Below, in pieces: positions 1 through 8,813 of a stretch of 26,899 nt of DNA (position 1 is the stretch's first letter; the number at the start of each line of letters is the position of its first letter). The notes below the pieces were generated by a model. The model saw only the letters and a program-made list of their open reading frames with translations, searched no databases and had not been told where the DNA came from. The position numbers were made by a program, and so were the translations under genes. The DNA is taken from contig MU001505.1 of assembly GCA_010093485.1 (NCBI GenBank), positions 1,459,718-1,486,616 on the forward strand, in the 5' to 3' direction. The DNA comes from Karstenula rhodostoma CBS 690.94 (taxonomy: Eukaryota > Ascomycota > Dothideomycetes > Pleosporales > Didymosphaeriaceae).

Positions 1-427
1 GTAATTATAATTAAGTTAGAGTAACCTATATAGTTAATAAATATAGAGTAGGTAATAGCTACCCTATAGTAGTAGGTAAAGTAAGAAGTAGTAGGTAATA
101 TTAATAGTAATAATAGGTAGGTAATAATAGGTAGGTAGTATTAATAGTAATAGTAATAGTAATAGGGTAATATACTAAGCTATAAGCTATAGGTAAAAGT
201 TAAGGATATTAGTAAACGCAAGTAAGTAGGAGAGTTAGTATTTAAATAACTATTAGTTAGTATTATACTAATAATTAAAAAAGTATAAAAATATATAAAA
301 AAAAGGTCTAAATTGCATAAATAAAGATCTAAAAGTAAGTAAATAAGTATTAAAGAAGGATAAAAAGATCTCTCTCTTATTATAAGTGTACTATATAGTC
401 CTATAGGCCTGGATTAGGATCTAGACT
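1..427 (-). mobile_element. R1 retroposon-like element, copy 1 (truncated by window edge)
   Basis: This stretch matches about 6548-6980 (R1 copy 2) nearly base for base, and matches about 16840-17250 (copy 3) as its reverse complement. The shared features are an imperfect TAA/TAG trinucleotide tract (about 95-165), the block around 215-300, and the terminal palindrome at about 405-427, where a CCTGGATT arm faces a degraded GATCTAGAC arm. In the direction the poly(A) tail implies, the element reads on the - strand, so 427 is its 5' end and the tail side lies before base 1. One target duplication is therefore outside the window. No open frame or protein motif is visible. Copy 1 keeps a few bases lost in the others, such as the TGCA at 315-318. 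Confidence 0.8.
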
Positions 428-1213
428 AGAAAATAAGCTTAGTATTTTAATATTTTTAATTTCTTTATTCTAACTCTAATAATACTAATATCTACCTAAC
501 TACCTAATACTTTAACTAATACTAAAGTCTTATTATTAAAGACTTTAGACTAGTAATTACTTAACCTATCTACTATTTTTAAAAGAAATAAAAAAGAAGA
601 AGTTAAAATAAACTAGAAAGCCTTTAAATAAAAAGTTTTTAATACTAAAATAAGTATTAAAAATATAGCTATACTTAATACTTAAATTATTATAAGGGAT
701 AAGACTACTAAATATTTTAAAATTTTATACTAGAAATAGAACTATTTTTACTAGAGTTTTAAAACTTTTTTTAATAACTTATAGAATAAAAATCTTCTAT
801 TTATAAGTATATAAGTATTTTAAAACTAATATCTTACTAATATCTACTAGGTATAGATTAAGTAAATACTAGCTAGGTTAGATATATAAGTTTAAAATTT
901 AATTTTAGTAAAGAGAATATTAGCTTAAAAAAGTATAAAGATAAGTTTCTATTTAAATTATAGTATTTTTAACTAATTTAATATAGTATTATATACTATA
1001 TAAAATAATTTTATTAGCTATATAATATCTTTCTATATATAAAATATTAAGAATTACTTACCTACTATTTATAATTCTATAATCTAAGTAAGAGAGGTTA
1101 TTTATTAGTCTATTCTATATAGCCTAATTTACTAGCTTCTTCTACTAATCTATAGTTTATATAGTATATTAAAATATATATAAAAAGGGTATTACTCTAC
1201 TACTTTCTAGTCT
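428..1213. other. AT-rich stretch with no recognisable gene
   Basis: No family could be recognised in this stretch. It has the same CA/TG depletion as the rest of the window and dense TAA/TAG stops in all frames. When the stops are read as RIP-mutated Gln or Trp codons, parts of the + strand give long co-linear runs, which is compatible with a very eroded transposon coding region. I could not match these runs to a domain. It forms the left flank of the SINE-like element at 1230-1376. Confidence 0.45.
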
Positions 1214-1392
1214 ATATAAAAAGTATATATACCCTTTTTAGTTAGCCTGTATATAGATACTAGGCGCGTCTTAGCTACTTTTTTAGTCCCCCTTTATTTA
1301 TATATTAGTAAAGTATAACGCGCCTTTTTATCCCCCTACTTTATTAAGTTACCCTACCTTATAGTGAATCTCTATAATATAAAAAGTATATA
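1214..1392 (+). mobile_element. SINE-like short element, copy 1, with 16-bp target duplication
   Basis: A ~147-bp core (1230-1376) is flanked by direct repeats ATATAAAAAGTATATA at 1214-1229 and 1377-1392. The core is about 90% identical by eye to 19141-19289, which also has direct repeats, but a different sequence of 11 bp. Different duplications of unequal length and no terminal inverted repeats argue for retroposition, as with a SINE, rather than a cut-and-paste element. The core keeps GC-rich blocks (AGGCGCG near 1262, ACGCGCC near 1318, CCCCCT near 1333). I could not find a convincing RNA polymerase III A or B box, so a tRNA origin is not shown. Strand is arbitrary. Confidence 0.6.
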
Positions 1393-1767
1393 CTATACTC
1401 TACTTTATAAGTAAAGTATTAGTTATAGTATTAGGTATTACTAATAAGTTAGGAACTATATATTTAAAGTAAGTAGATTTACTAGTAAAAAGGCTACTTA
1501 TATTCTAAATATAGTATTTAGTAATAAAAAGGATCTACCTAATAATATAGATTAAATTATAGATATATTTTATAGTACTAAGGATAAGGACTAGGTAATA
1601 AATTAGTAGAAGATATAGTATTAAGTATACTAAAAGGTATTAGGCCTTATAATAACTAAAAAATAGTCCTTAAGTATAAAAGTAACTAATTTAACCTCTA
1701 TTATTTATCTTTTTTTCTTATCTTTATATATTTCCTATCTTTAGACCTTAAATACTAGAAAGGAAAA
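1393..1767. other. Unassigned degenerate sequence left of Copia-B
   Basis: This is the right flank of the SINE-like insert and the left flank of the truncated Copia element. It is probably continuous with 428-1213 once the insert is removed. In one + strand phase the stops are all TAA or TAG, as expected from mutated Gln and Trp codons, with acidic and basic residues between them. I cannot assign a protein family. No promoter, RNA gene or repeat was recognised. Confidence 0.35.
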
Positions 1768-1877
1768 TATAGTAGAGAAAAAGAGCTTAAATATCCCTTT
1801 TTTAAGGAGTAAATTAATTAGATTACTATATAAGAAAAGGTTACTAGAAAGGCTAGTTATATACTATACTTATTCTA

Positions 1878-2714
1878 TATTATAAAAAGTTTTCACCTCA
1901 CTAGTACGTATAGGCGGCCAGCGCAGTCCTACGCACGCTTATATATAATTAAGCGCCCTAGGCGCCTAGTGTACACTAGCTAGCCCTATATTTATATATA
2001 TATATATATATATATCTATAGCCTATATATATTTATACAAATTAATAATATATTAGTAAGTAGCTTAGTAAGTAAAAAAAAAAAATTTATAAATTTAAAG
2101 TTTTAAAGGCCTTACTACTATATAATAATATAATAGGTTAGTTATACTAGTAACCTATATAGGAATTCTACCTTAACCTAAAATATAAGATTTTATTATA
2201 TTAAAAATATAAAAAATATAGTTTTATAATATATTTAAAGAATTAAAATAGGTAAAAACTAGTAACTTAGTAAAGAAAACTAGTTTATTTTAAATATTAA
2301 TTAATAACTCTATAACTAATAGATGTTTTAATAATATTATTTAAAAATATAATTATATTACTAATAGTATATAAATATAATATAATATTATATAATATAT
2401 ATTTAAATTAGTAATAAATAAAGTTTTTTTTATATTATTAAGTAATTATATAATATAAAATAGATATTTTTAAATAAATAAAATTATATAAGGATTTCTC
2501 TATAAATCTATTAAAAAATTATAATTATAGCTTTAATATTATAAAAGTTATTAAAGAATAAAGAAATTCTCTTTTATAGAGATTTTATATAAATCTAGTA
2601 CACCTATATATACCTATATATACCTGTGTATACCTATACACTCTAGATAGTATAGGTATAAATATATATAAATATATATATCTATATAGCTCTCCTGAAA
2701 AACTTTTTATAATA
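1878..2714. mobile_element. 837-bp inverted-repeat DNA transposon (TA target), inserted in Copia-B LTR
   Basis: The ends are inverted repeats: TATTATAAAAAGTTTTCA at 1878-1895, and 2696-2714 whose reverse complement is TATTATAAAAAGTTTTTCA. A TA lies on each side (1876-1877, 2715-2716). Removing the element plus one TA restores the LTR sequence seen at 8330-8345. TIRs with a TA duplication fit the Tc1/mariner superfamily, or a non-autonomous MITE of it. No transposase frame is visible in 837 bp. The left part (about 1894-1985) is strikingly un-mutated, with CA, TG and CG dinucleotides, GCGGCCAGCGCAG and a CTAGTGTACACTAG palindrome. The centre (2040-2580) is as RIP-eroded as its surroundings. 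A less mutated patch recurs at 2590-2645. Confidence 0.75.
1894..1985. other. RIP-spared GC-rich patch inside the TIR element
   Basis: This is the densest cluster of surviving CA, TG and CG dinucleotides in the left third of the window. It includes TTTCACCTCACTAG, a GGCGGCCAGCGCAG block, AGCGCCCTAGGCGCC and the 14-bp palindrome CTAGTGTACACTAG (about 1967-1980). A (TA)n tract follows (about 1992-2013). The patch starts at the inner edge of the left TIR. It could be a subterminal region that is unique in the genome and so not seen by RIP, or a secondary insertion. Confidence 0.6.
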
Positions 2715-3211
2715 TAAATTAGTTTAGTACTTAGGTTAAGGTACCCCTTATTATAGCTAATTAGAGCTCTATAAACCCTAATAGAGCTCTATAAACTCTA
2801 ATATTACTAAGTATTATTTATATTCTTAATATACCCCTTAGGTAAATAGTACTTATTAATTATTTACTAGTAGAATTTAATTATTTAGATTAGTTTCCTT
2901 TAGAAATATATAGCTTAGACTATAATTTCCTATATATATTATACTATTATTAGTATTATAATACTAATTAGCTAAAGTAAAAGGCTTTTAGTATTTAGTA
3001 TAATACTTATAAATAGTAGTAGCCTTATAACTAAGTATAGTAAGTAATAAGAAATAAAGTAAATAACTATTATATAATATAAACTAGTAAAAGTAAATAA
3101 AATAAAAAGATATTTTTTATTTCTTTTAAACTTTTTTTCTTTATTTATATTATTCTATTTTATAGTATATTCTTATTTTTTACTTTTTAATATTTTACTT
3201 ATACCTTTTAG

Positions 3212-3610
3212 ATAGCTAATAATACTACTAAAGCTTATACTACTAAAGTATATAAATAGGAAAAGAAATTTAAAACTAAATAAATAGCTACTACTAAAAG
3301 ATTTATTATAATTTTTTAAATAAGTTATTAATTTAATTACTTTTTTATTTAGTCTACTTCTTATATTTCTAGCTAAGTTTCTTTACTAATATTATATACT
3401 TCTCTAGCTATAGAAAAAGAGTATTTTAGGGCTATTTAGCTAGTAAGCTATTTTAGCTACTTAAGTAATACTTTAAGTAGTAGTTTAGATAGCCTCTACT
3501 ATAATATTATAAACTAGTATAGTAGCTATTACTTTTACTATTATATATATTTATATAAACTAGTATAAGCTAAATTCTCTACTTATCTAGTTAAACTTTA
3601 CTAATTATTA
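3212..3610 (+). pseudogene. Antisense reading frame of the Copia-A/B family, Copia-B copy
   Basis: This is co-linear with 8814 to about 9210 in Copia-A, in the same phase and nearly the same length. The frame opens ATA GCT AAT AAT ACT ACT AAA, which reads as ATG GCT if the RIP change TG to TA is reversed. In-frame stops are all TAA or TAG at positions that make sense as Gln or Trp codons. It lies on the strand opposite to the Copia pol genes, between pol and the 3' LTR. The product is unknown: it appears rich in Thr, Tyr, Leu and Ser with a short acidic run (Ala-Ile-Glu-Glu/Lys-Glu). It is inactive now. Confidence 0.5.
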
Positions 3611-3675
3611 TAATTTACTATTTCTAGCTATATATATAATATATTTTATTTTATTCTATAATAATCTAGACTTTT

Positions 3676-3712
3676 ATAAGGATTAATTTAACCTAAGGTT
3701 AAATCCCCTTAT
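3676..3712. repeat. Imperfect palindrome at the Copia-B truncation point
   Basis: The left arm TAAGGATTAATTTAACCT faces AGGTTAAATCCCCTTA, which is the reverse complement of TAAGGGGATTTAACCT, so the arms pair with a 2-nt offset. The similarity between Copia-B and Copia-A ends exactly at its left edge. It may be a transposon terminus or a deletion scar, or the hairpin may have triggered the break. Confidence 0.55.
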
Positions 3713-4503
3713 AGAATATTTACCTACTTTTAAGCTTAGAACTTATCTAGTAGCCTATATATAAATTAGTTAGTAGATTCTAAGTATATACTATATAAAG
3801 AGTTCCTCCCTAGGACCCTTTTTATTTTAGTATTTTAAGTTTAGTTTTAATTTATATAATTTCTTCTATCTATCTAATTCTAAGAGTATTTACTTTATTT
3901 AGCTATATTCTAGCCTTATATTAAACTTAAGACCCCTTTTTTAACTAGAGATTAGTAACTATAATATCTACCTTTAGCTCTTTAGGTATAAAAAGGTCTA
4001 TAAAAATCCTAAATAATTTTTAAATTAGCTATTAAAGTGCTAGAATATCCTCTAAAGTCCTTATTAAAGGCTAGCTATTAAGGTATTAGAATATTCTCTA
4101 AAGTCCTTATTAAAGGCTAGCTATTAAAGTACTAGAATATCCTCTAAAGTCCTTATTAAAGGCTAGCTATTAAGGTATTAGAATATCCTTTTAAATTTTT
4201 TAAACTCTTTTAAAGACCTACTAATATTAGGTATCTTTAGTAGAATTAACTACTATAAAGATTAAATCCTTTTTAGATAGAAATATATATTTATTATAAA
4301 TATACTAAAAATAATATATATACTTTTAGTAAATAGGTATAAAATATAACTAACTATTTACTTATTACTTATACCTTATTTACCTAAACCTACCTTTTAA
4401 CTTTATAATAAATATTAATTTATATAATATTTTTATTTTAAATAGCTCTATCTTTTTATTTACTTTACTTTTAAATAGCTCTATACCTCCTAAACTACTA
4501 CCT
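3713..4503. other. Non-coding AT-rich stretch before gag, with a minisatellite
   Basis: I recognise no gene here. The stretch contains the 46-bp tandem repeat at 4029-4188 and otherwise RIP-type sequence. It lies just before the gag frame of the chromovirus and so may hold its leader or 5' LTR. I could not find a matching copy at 26470-26878, which would be the test for an LTR pair. Confidence 0.4.
4029..4188. repeat. Minisatellite, 46-bp unit, about 3.5 copies
   Basis: The units are 4029-4074, 4075-4120, 4121-4166 and a partial one at 4167-4188. Each begins CTATTAA(A/G)GT and ends with CCTTATTAAAGGCTAG. They differ only by A/G or C/T transitions, so RIP struck after the repeat expanded. Units 1 and 3 read AAAGT while units 2 and 4 read AAGGT, which suggests that a 92-bp dimer was duplicated. 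Confidence 0.9.
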
Positions 4504-5704
4504 ATAACTAAGTATATAAAAATAAAACCTCTAGTATTTAAATAAACTATTAAAAAGAACCTAATATTTTTTCTTTAAAACTATATTAGGACTTACTTTA
4601 TAAGCTATACTACCTAAGTAATAATAGCTTTTAATTTTAGTAAAAAAGACTTTAATAATATTTTAAAAATAAATAAACTTTATTATAATATAACTATAAG
4701 TAAAATACTATATATACTATTCTAAAGTTACTCTTATACCCTAATATAAGAATAGGTACTAGTAGCTAAAGCCTTTAGTATATAACCTCTTTATAAGCTA
4801 AAAATTTTATTCTTTTAAAATAAACTTTTCTTATTAGAATTAGTTATCTAGCTACCTAAAGGTACTAAAGAATACCTAGCTAATATTAGTAAAGTTAAGA
4901 AAGAATTAGGCCTCTATTAAAATTCTAAAACTAGAAACTATAAAGAGAAAAAAGATAGCTTTAAAACTAATTTATAAGTAGCTAGATTATAAGAGTTAAA
5001 AAAAGCCTCTAAACTATATATAGTTTTTACTAATATTAATATAATTATCTTAGACCTAATTACTTTAAATAGAAAAGACCTAAAGACTTTAAACTACTAA
5101 AATTTAAAGTTTACTACTATTTCTAATATATATATAGGCTATATTAAGATTAATATAACCCTATTTACTATAAAGCTATAGCTTATAACCTTATTTTATT
5201 ATATATATAAAATATAGAACTAGTAATAGTAACTAGTCTAATAAAATACTAACCTAAATAATAAAATTAATATTATAATAGACTTTTAGATATAGACTTA
5301 AAAGGAAAATAGTTATTTATAAACTAAAATTATAGAACTAAAAAAGAATACTAAGACTAAGAATTAATTAATAGAAGTAATATTTAATAACTTAAATAGT
5401 AATAATAGCTTTAAATTACCTTACTATTTTAATACTTCCCCTAATAAGCTAGTACTTACTATTAAATATAATACTAAACTAGTTACTCTAAAGATAAATA
5501 GTTAGTAAAGTATAAATTATTTTACTATAGGTTAATATACTTTATAAGTAAATACCTTTTATAAATTTTCTTATAAAGTACTAAACCTTTACTATATAAA
5601 GTACTAAACTTACTAGAGTAAATATCTATTCCTTAAAGTCCTAAACCCTAATAAATTTAATAGTAATAAGGCTTAGTTTAAGCTATAATTCTATTTACTA
5701 AAGA
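4504..5704 (+). pseudogene. gag: Chromovirus gag, 5' portion
   Basis: One + strand phase runs through the whole stretch with no net frameshift between 4504 and 5704, and its stops are only TAA or TAG. When the stops are read as Gln or Trp, the end gives the capsid-like entry Leu-Asn-Pro-(Asn/Asp)-Lys-Phe-Asn, typical of fungal Gypsy gag proteins (the LPDPDKF-like motif). R1 copy 2 interrupts it at 5704, and the codon split there (A plus TT) is completed at 6990. The start is uncertain: I chose ATA ACT AAG at 4504 as the earliest part of the phase that reads convincingly. Gag would form the cytoplasmic particle. The gene is inactive. Confidence 0.65.
5696..5704 (+). repeat. Target-site duplication of R1 copy 2, left
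   Basis: TACTAAAGA is repeated exactly at 6981-6989. The two copies bracket the R1 element and lie within the gag coding sequence. Confidence 0.9.
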
Positions 5705-6980
5705 GGTTTTTTTTTTTTTTTTTAATATAAAGCTACTATTATAACTACCTAGTAATAAGGAAAGATCTAGAAGTACTATATAGTTCTATTAAATAGTTCT
5801 AAAGGATAGTACTATTTATAATAAGAGAGAAAGAAGGGCGCCTATAGTACTAGGCTTAATTAACTAAGTATTAACCTACCTATATATATTATATAATATA
5901 GTAATACTATAATACTATAATACTATAATACTATATAATACTAGTAGAGTAGTATACTCCTTATTTACTAATACCTAATATATAATTATAGAGAAGTTAT
6001 AAAATATTAAGGATATTATAAAATATTAATAATATTATAATTTAAAAAAAAAATATAAAAGAGAAATTACCTACTAGTAGTAAATAACTTATAATACTAT
6101 ATATAAAGGCTAGTTTTTATAGAAAGAAATTTATACTATATCTCTATTAAAATAGCTAATAATAGTAAGTAACTAATTCTTAGTAATAAATATAATCTAG
6201 TATATACTAATAGTAAGTCTATTAGTAACTTAGATATATCTAACTATATATATTATAAAATCTAATATATTATCTAGTAAGTTAACCTCTATTAGTATAA
6301 TAATTAATCTAGTATATAAATACTATAAATTATAGCTATAGACTATATAATTATAGAGTCTATTAGTAAGTTTCTTATATATATATATATATAGTATTAC
6401 TAATATAATATTACTAATATAATATTACTAACCTAGATAGGGATAATACTATAATAGTTAGCTAAGAATAAGGACTTTATATATAAGTAGTAAGAAATAA
6501 TTATAATAATTTTTAAGGGCTAAAAGGAGCTAGACTTTATAGTAAAAATAATTATAATTAAATTAGAGTAATTTATATAGTTAATAAATATAGAGTAGGT
6601 AATAGCTACCCTATAGTAGTAGATAAAGTAAAAAGTAGTAAGTAATATTAATAGTAATAATAGGTAAGTAATAATAAATAGATAGTATTAATAGTAATAG
6701 TAATAGTAATAGTAATAGGGCGATATACTAAGCTATAAACTATAAGTAAAAGTTAAAGATATTAATAAGTATAAGTAAGTAAGAGAGTTAGTATTTAAAT
6801 AATAGTTAGTATTATACTAATAATTAAAAAAGTATAAAAAATATATAAAAAAAAAGGTCTAAATTATATAAATAAAGGTCTAAAAGTAAGTAAATAAGTA
6901 TTAAAGAAGAATAAAAAGATTTCTCTTTTATTATAAGTATACTATATAGTCCTATAGGCCTGGATTAGAATCCAGGCCGG
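5705..6980 (-). mobile_element. R1 retroposon-like element, copy 2 (complete)
   Basis: This full-length copy (1276 bp) is bounded by 9-bp duplications. On the - strand it starts at 6980 with CC followed by a near-perfect palindrome, GGCCTGGATT facing AATCCAGGCC with two bases between. It ends in a 17-base poly(A), seen as T(17) at 5707-5723. No reverse transcriptase or other protein motif is seen, so it looks non-autonomous. It carries unstable tracts: an AATACTATA array (about 5898-5942), a TATTACTAATATAA array (about 6394-6434) and a TAA/TAG array (about 6640-6718). It matches copy 3 over its whole length in reverse orientation. A tail of variable length (17 versus 25) plus target duplications suggests target-primed retroposition. 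Confidence 0.8.
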
Positions 6981-6989
6981 TACTAAAGA

Positions 6990-8226
6990 TTAAAATTAAA
7001 TCTAATATAAACTACTTTTAGTAAGATATTCTTTAAGAATATACTATAGCTATTACTAATTATATTAATATATAGCTAGAAGGCTACGCCTTTAAAATTT
7101 TTAATACTTAGAAATAGTAGTAATTAATTATATCTTTTATAGGTTTATATAATTATCTCTAAGCTATATTTATACTACTAAACTAGAATATTAATACCTA
7201 TACTAATCTCTAGAAAATAATACTTCTATCTAAAAAAAATATAAACTTATTTATTATATAGTATAATATATTTATAAACTAGACTAGGTTTTATTCTAAT
7301 AGTTCTAAAGAGATACTCTATAAGAAACTTTATATAAAGTTTACTAACTAGCTTACTTAGAATACTATTAGTTTTATTATAGACTATAATAAATTTTATA
7401 CTATTATTTATAAGCTATATAAAGCCTTTAAATATAACTATTAAGCTAATTATAACTAATTTACTTCCTCTATTCTATACTATTATAAGGAGTTTTTATT
7501 ATAAATAGTTATTTTAGCCTCTTATTATACTACTAGACTATCTAAAGATACTATAGTAAAATTAACTCTAAAATACTAATTTACTAACCCTAGATATAAG
7601 TACTTTAGAAAATAGTATTATAAAAATTAGGTATATTATAACTACCTCTTTAAAGACTATATCTACTATAATTACTTAGTTAAACCTTATAATAGGTATA
7701 CTATAGCTACTATTATAAAAGTTTAAAAAAAGAATAAGGTTTATTTTTTTTTAAACTTTAGTAATAAATATACCTTTAATAAAGACTCTAAGTTAGACTT
7801 TAAGTTAAAAAATTAGAAGTACTAGTTAACTTTAGACTAGTACCCCTAATAGGAGTAGTAAGTATAGAACTAATTAACCTATAAAAGCTAGTATTCTATC
7901 TAAAAAAGTATTATATTAGCTCTAAAAATATTTAAATTTTTAATTTATTTAAAGGAATACCTTTTATATTTTCTATAATATTCTAAAATAATAGATATAA
8001 GATCTATATATATAGTCTTATTAATTCTAGTATATTAATATATAATCTTATTACCCTATAGCTAGAATAAGTACTAAAGTACTAACTTAATATTAAGTTA
8101 ATATAACTTAAATACCTAATTCTTTTTAAAAGTTTTACTAGTAAAAAGGCTATTTTAGTTAATTACTACTTTTAAGTAGTATTTAATATTAATAGATACC
8201 CTATAACTATATAGTTTATTCTATAT
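6990..8226 (+). pseudogene. Chromovirus gag 3' portion and start of protease
   Basis: The gag frame resumes in the correct phase after R1 copy 2. A single phase with TAA/TAG stops at likely Gln, Arg or Trp sites holds from 6992 to about 8050. The helical stretch around 7290-7500 resembles a Gypsy capsid. A Tyr/Asn-rich stretch around 7600-7690 lies where a zinc knuckle would be, but Cys codons cannot be recovered because TGY becomes TAY under RIP. Between about 8050 and 8113 the readable phase changes, either a natural gag-pol frameshift or an indel. From 8113 the new phase reads into a likely protease C-terminus that continues at 15458. The Asp-Ser/Thr-Gly active site was not found. Confidence 0.6.
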
Positions 8227-8432
8227 TATAGTAGAAAAAAGGAGCTTAAATATCCCTTTATTTAGGGAGCGAATTAATTAGATTACTATATAAGAAAAGA
8301 TTGCTAGAAAGGCTAGTTATATACTATACTTATCCTAAATTAGTTTAGTACTTAGGTTAAGGTACCCCTTATTGTGGCTGATTAGAGCTCTATAAATCCT
8401 AATATTACTAAGTATTATTTATATTCTTAATA
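8227..8432 (-). repeat. Copia-A LTR, left (3' LTR of the element)
   Basis: At 206 bp it has the same length as the right copy. By eye the two differ at 12 positions, all C/T or G/A transitions and no indel. On the - strand it begins TATTAAGAAT and ends CTACTATA, the RIP forms of TG...CA termini. The TCTATAAA at about 8388-8395 (+ strand) is TATA-like, but I cannot assign it. Confidence 0.9.
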
Positions 8433-8813
8433 TACCCCCTAGGTAAATAGCGCTTATTATTTATCTACTAGTAGAATTTAATTATTTAGATTAGCTTTCC
8501 TTTAGAAATATATAGCTTAGACTGTAATTTCCTACTTATATTATACTATTATCAGCGTCGCAATACTAATTAGCTAGAGTAAGAGTCTCCTAGTACTTAG
8601 TATAGTACTTATAAATAGTAGTAGTCTTATAACTAGGTATAGTAAGTAATAGTAAACGAGGTAAGTAATTATTATATAGTATAAACTAGTAGAGGTAGAT
8701 AGGATAAAAAAGTATCTTTTATACCTTTTAAGCTTCTCTTCTTTATCCCTATTATCCTATCTTATAATATATTCTTACCTTTTACTTTTTAATACTCTAC
8801 TTATATCTTTTAG

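Larger units (their letters stand above)
1768..2831 (-). repeat. Copia-B LTR, split by an inverted-repeat transposon
   Basis: Bases 1768-1877 match 8227 to about 8336 and bases 2715-2831 match about 8337-8432. With the 837-bp insert taken out, an LTR of ~227 bp remains. This equals the 206-bp family LTR plus a 20-bp tandem duplication (2763-2782 and 2783-2802, units differing at one base). The outer ends read TATAG...TTAATA on the + strand, the RIP-mutated form of the TG...CA ends of LTRs. The presumed target duplication partner is missing because the element is truncated. Confidence 0.75.
1768..3676 (-). mobile_element. Copia-B: truncated Copia-type LTR retrotransposon related to Copia-A
   Basis: This segment is co-linear with the left end of Copia-A (8227 to about 9280). 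It holds the LTR (1768-1877 plus 2715-2831, interrupted by a DNA transposon) and the ~845-bp region between the LTR and pol, including the antisense frame described separately. The orientation is inferred from Copia-A: read on the - strand this is the 3' end, with a purine tract (TAAGGGGTA, complement of 2832-2840) next to the LTR. Similarity to Copia-A stops near 3676, and no pol or second LTR follows, so the 5' part is missing. A hairpin-like palindrome sits exactly at the break. RIP is heavier here than in Copia-A. Confidence 0.8.

Noticed and set aside
1230..1376. tRNA gene or tRNA-derived SINE head
   Set aside because: I could not fold a cloverleaf or find a clear A box/B box pair on either strand.
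1992..2013. (TA)n tracts as origins or centromere elements
   Set aside because: Similar tracts occur inside R1 and LTRs (for example 6381-6393, 17360-17383) and are expected after saturation of CpA to TpA. No other supporting signal is present.
4029..4188. CRISPR array
   Set aside because: The 46-bp units are fully contiguous with no unique spacers, and there is no cas-like gene.
5705..6980. R1 as a long LTR pair flanking an element
   Set aside because: Copies 2 and 3 are inverted relative to each other. Each has its own 9-bp target duplication and poly(A) tail, and each interrupts a different exon-like piece of the same chromovirus.
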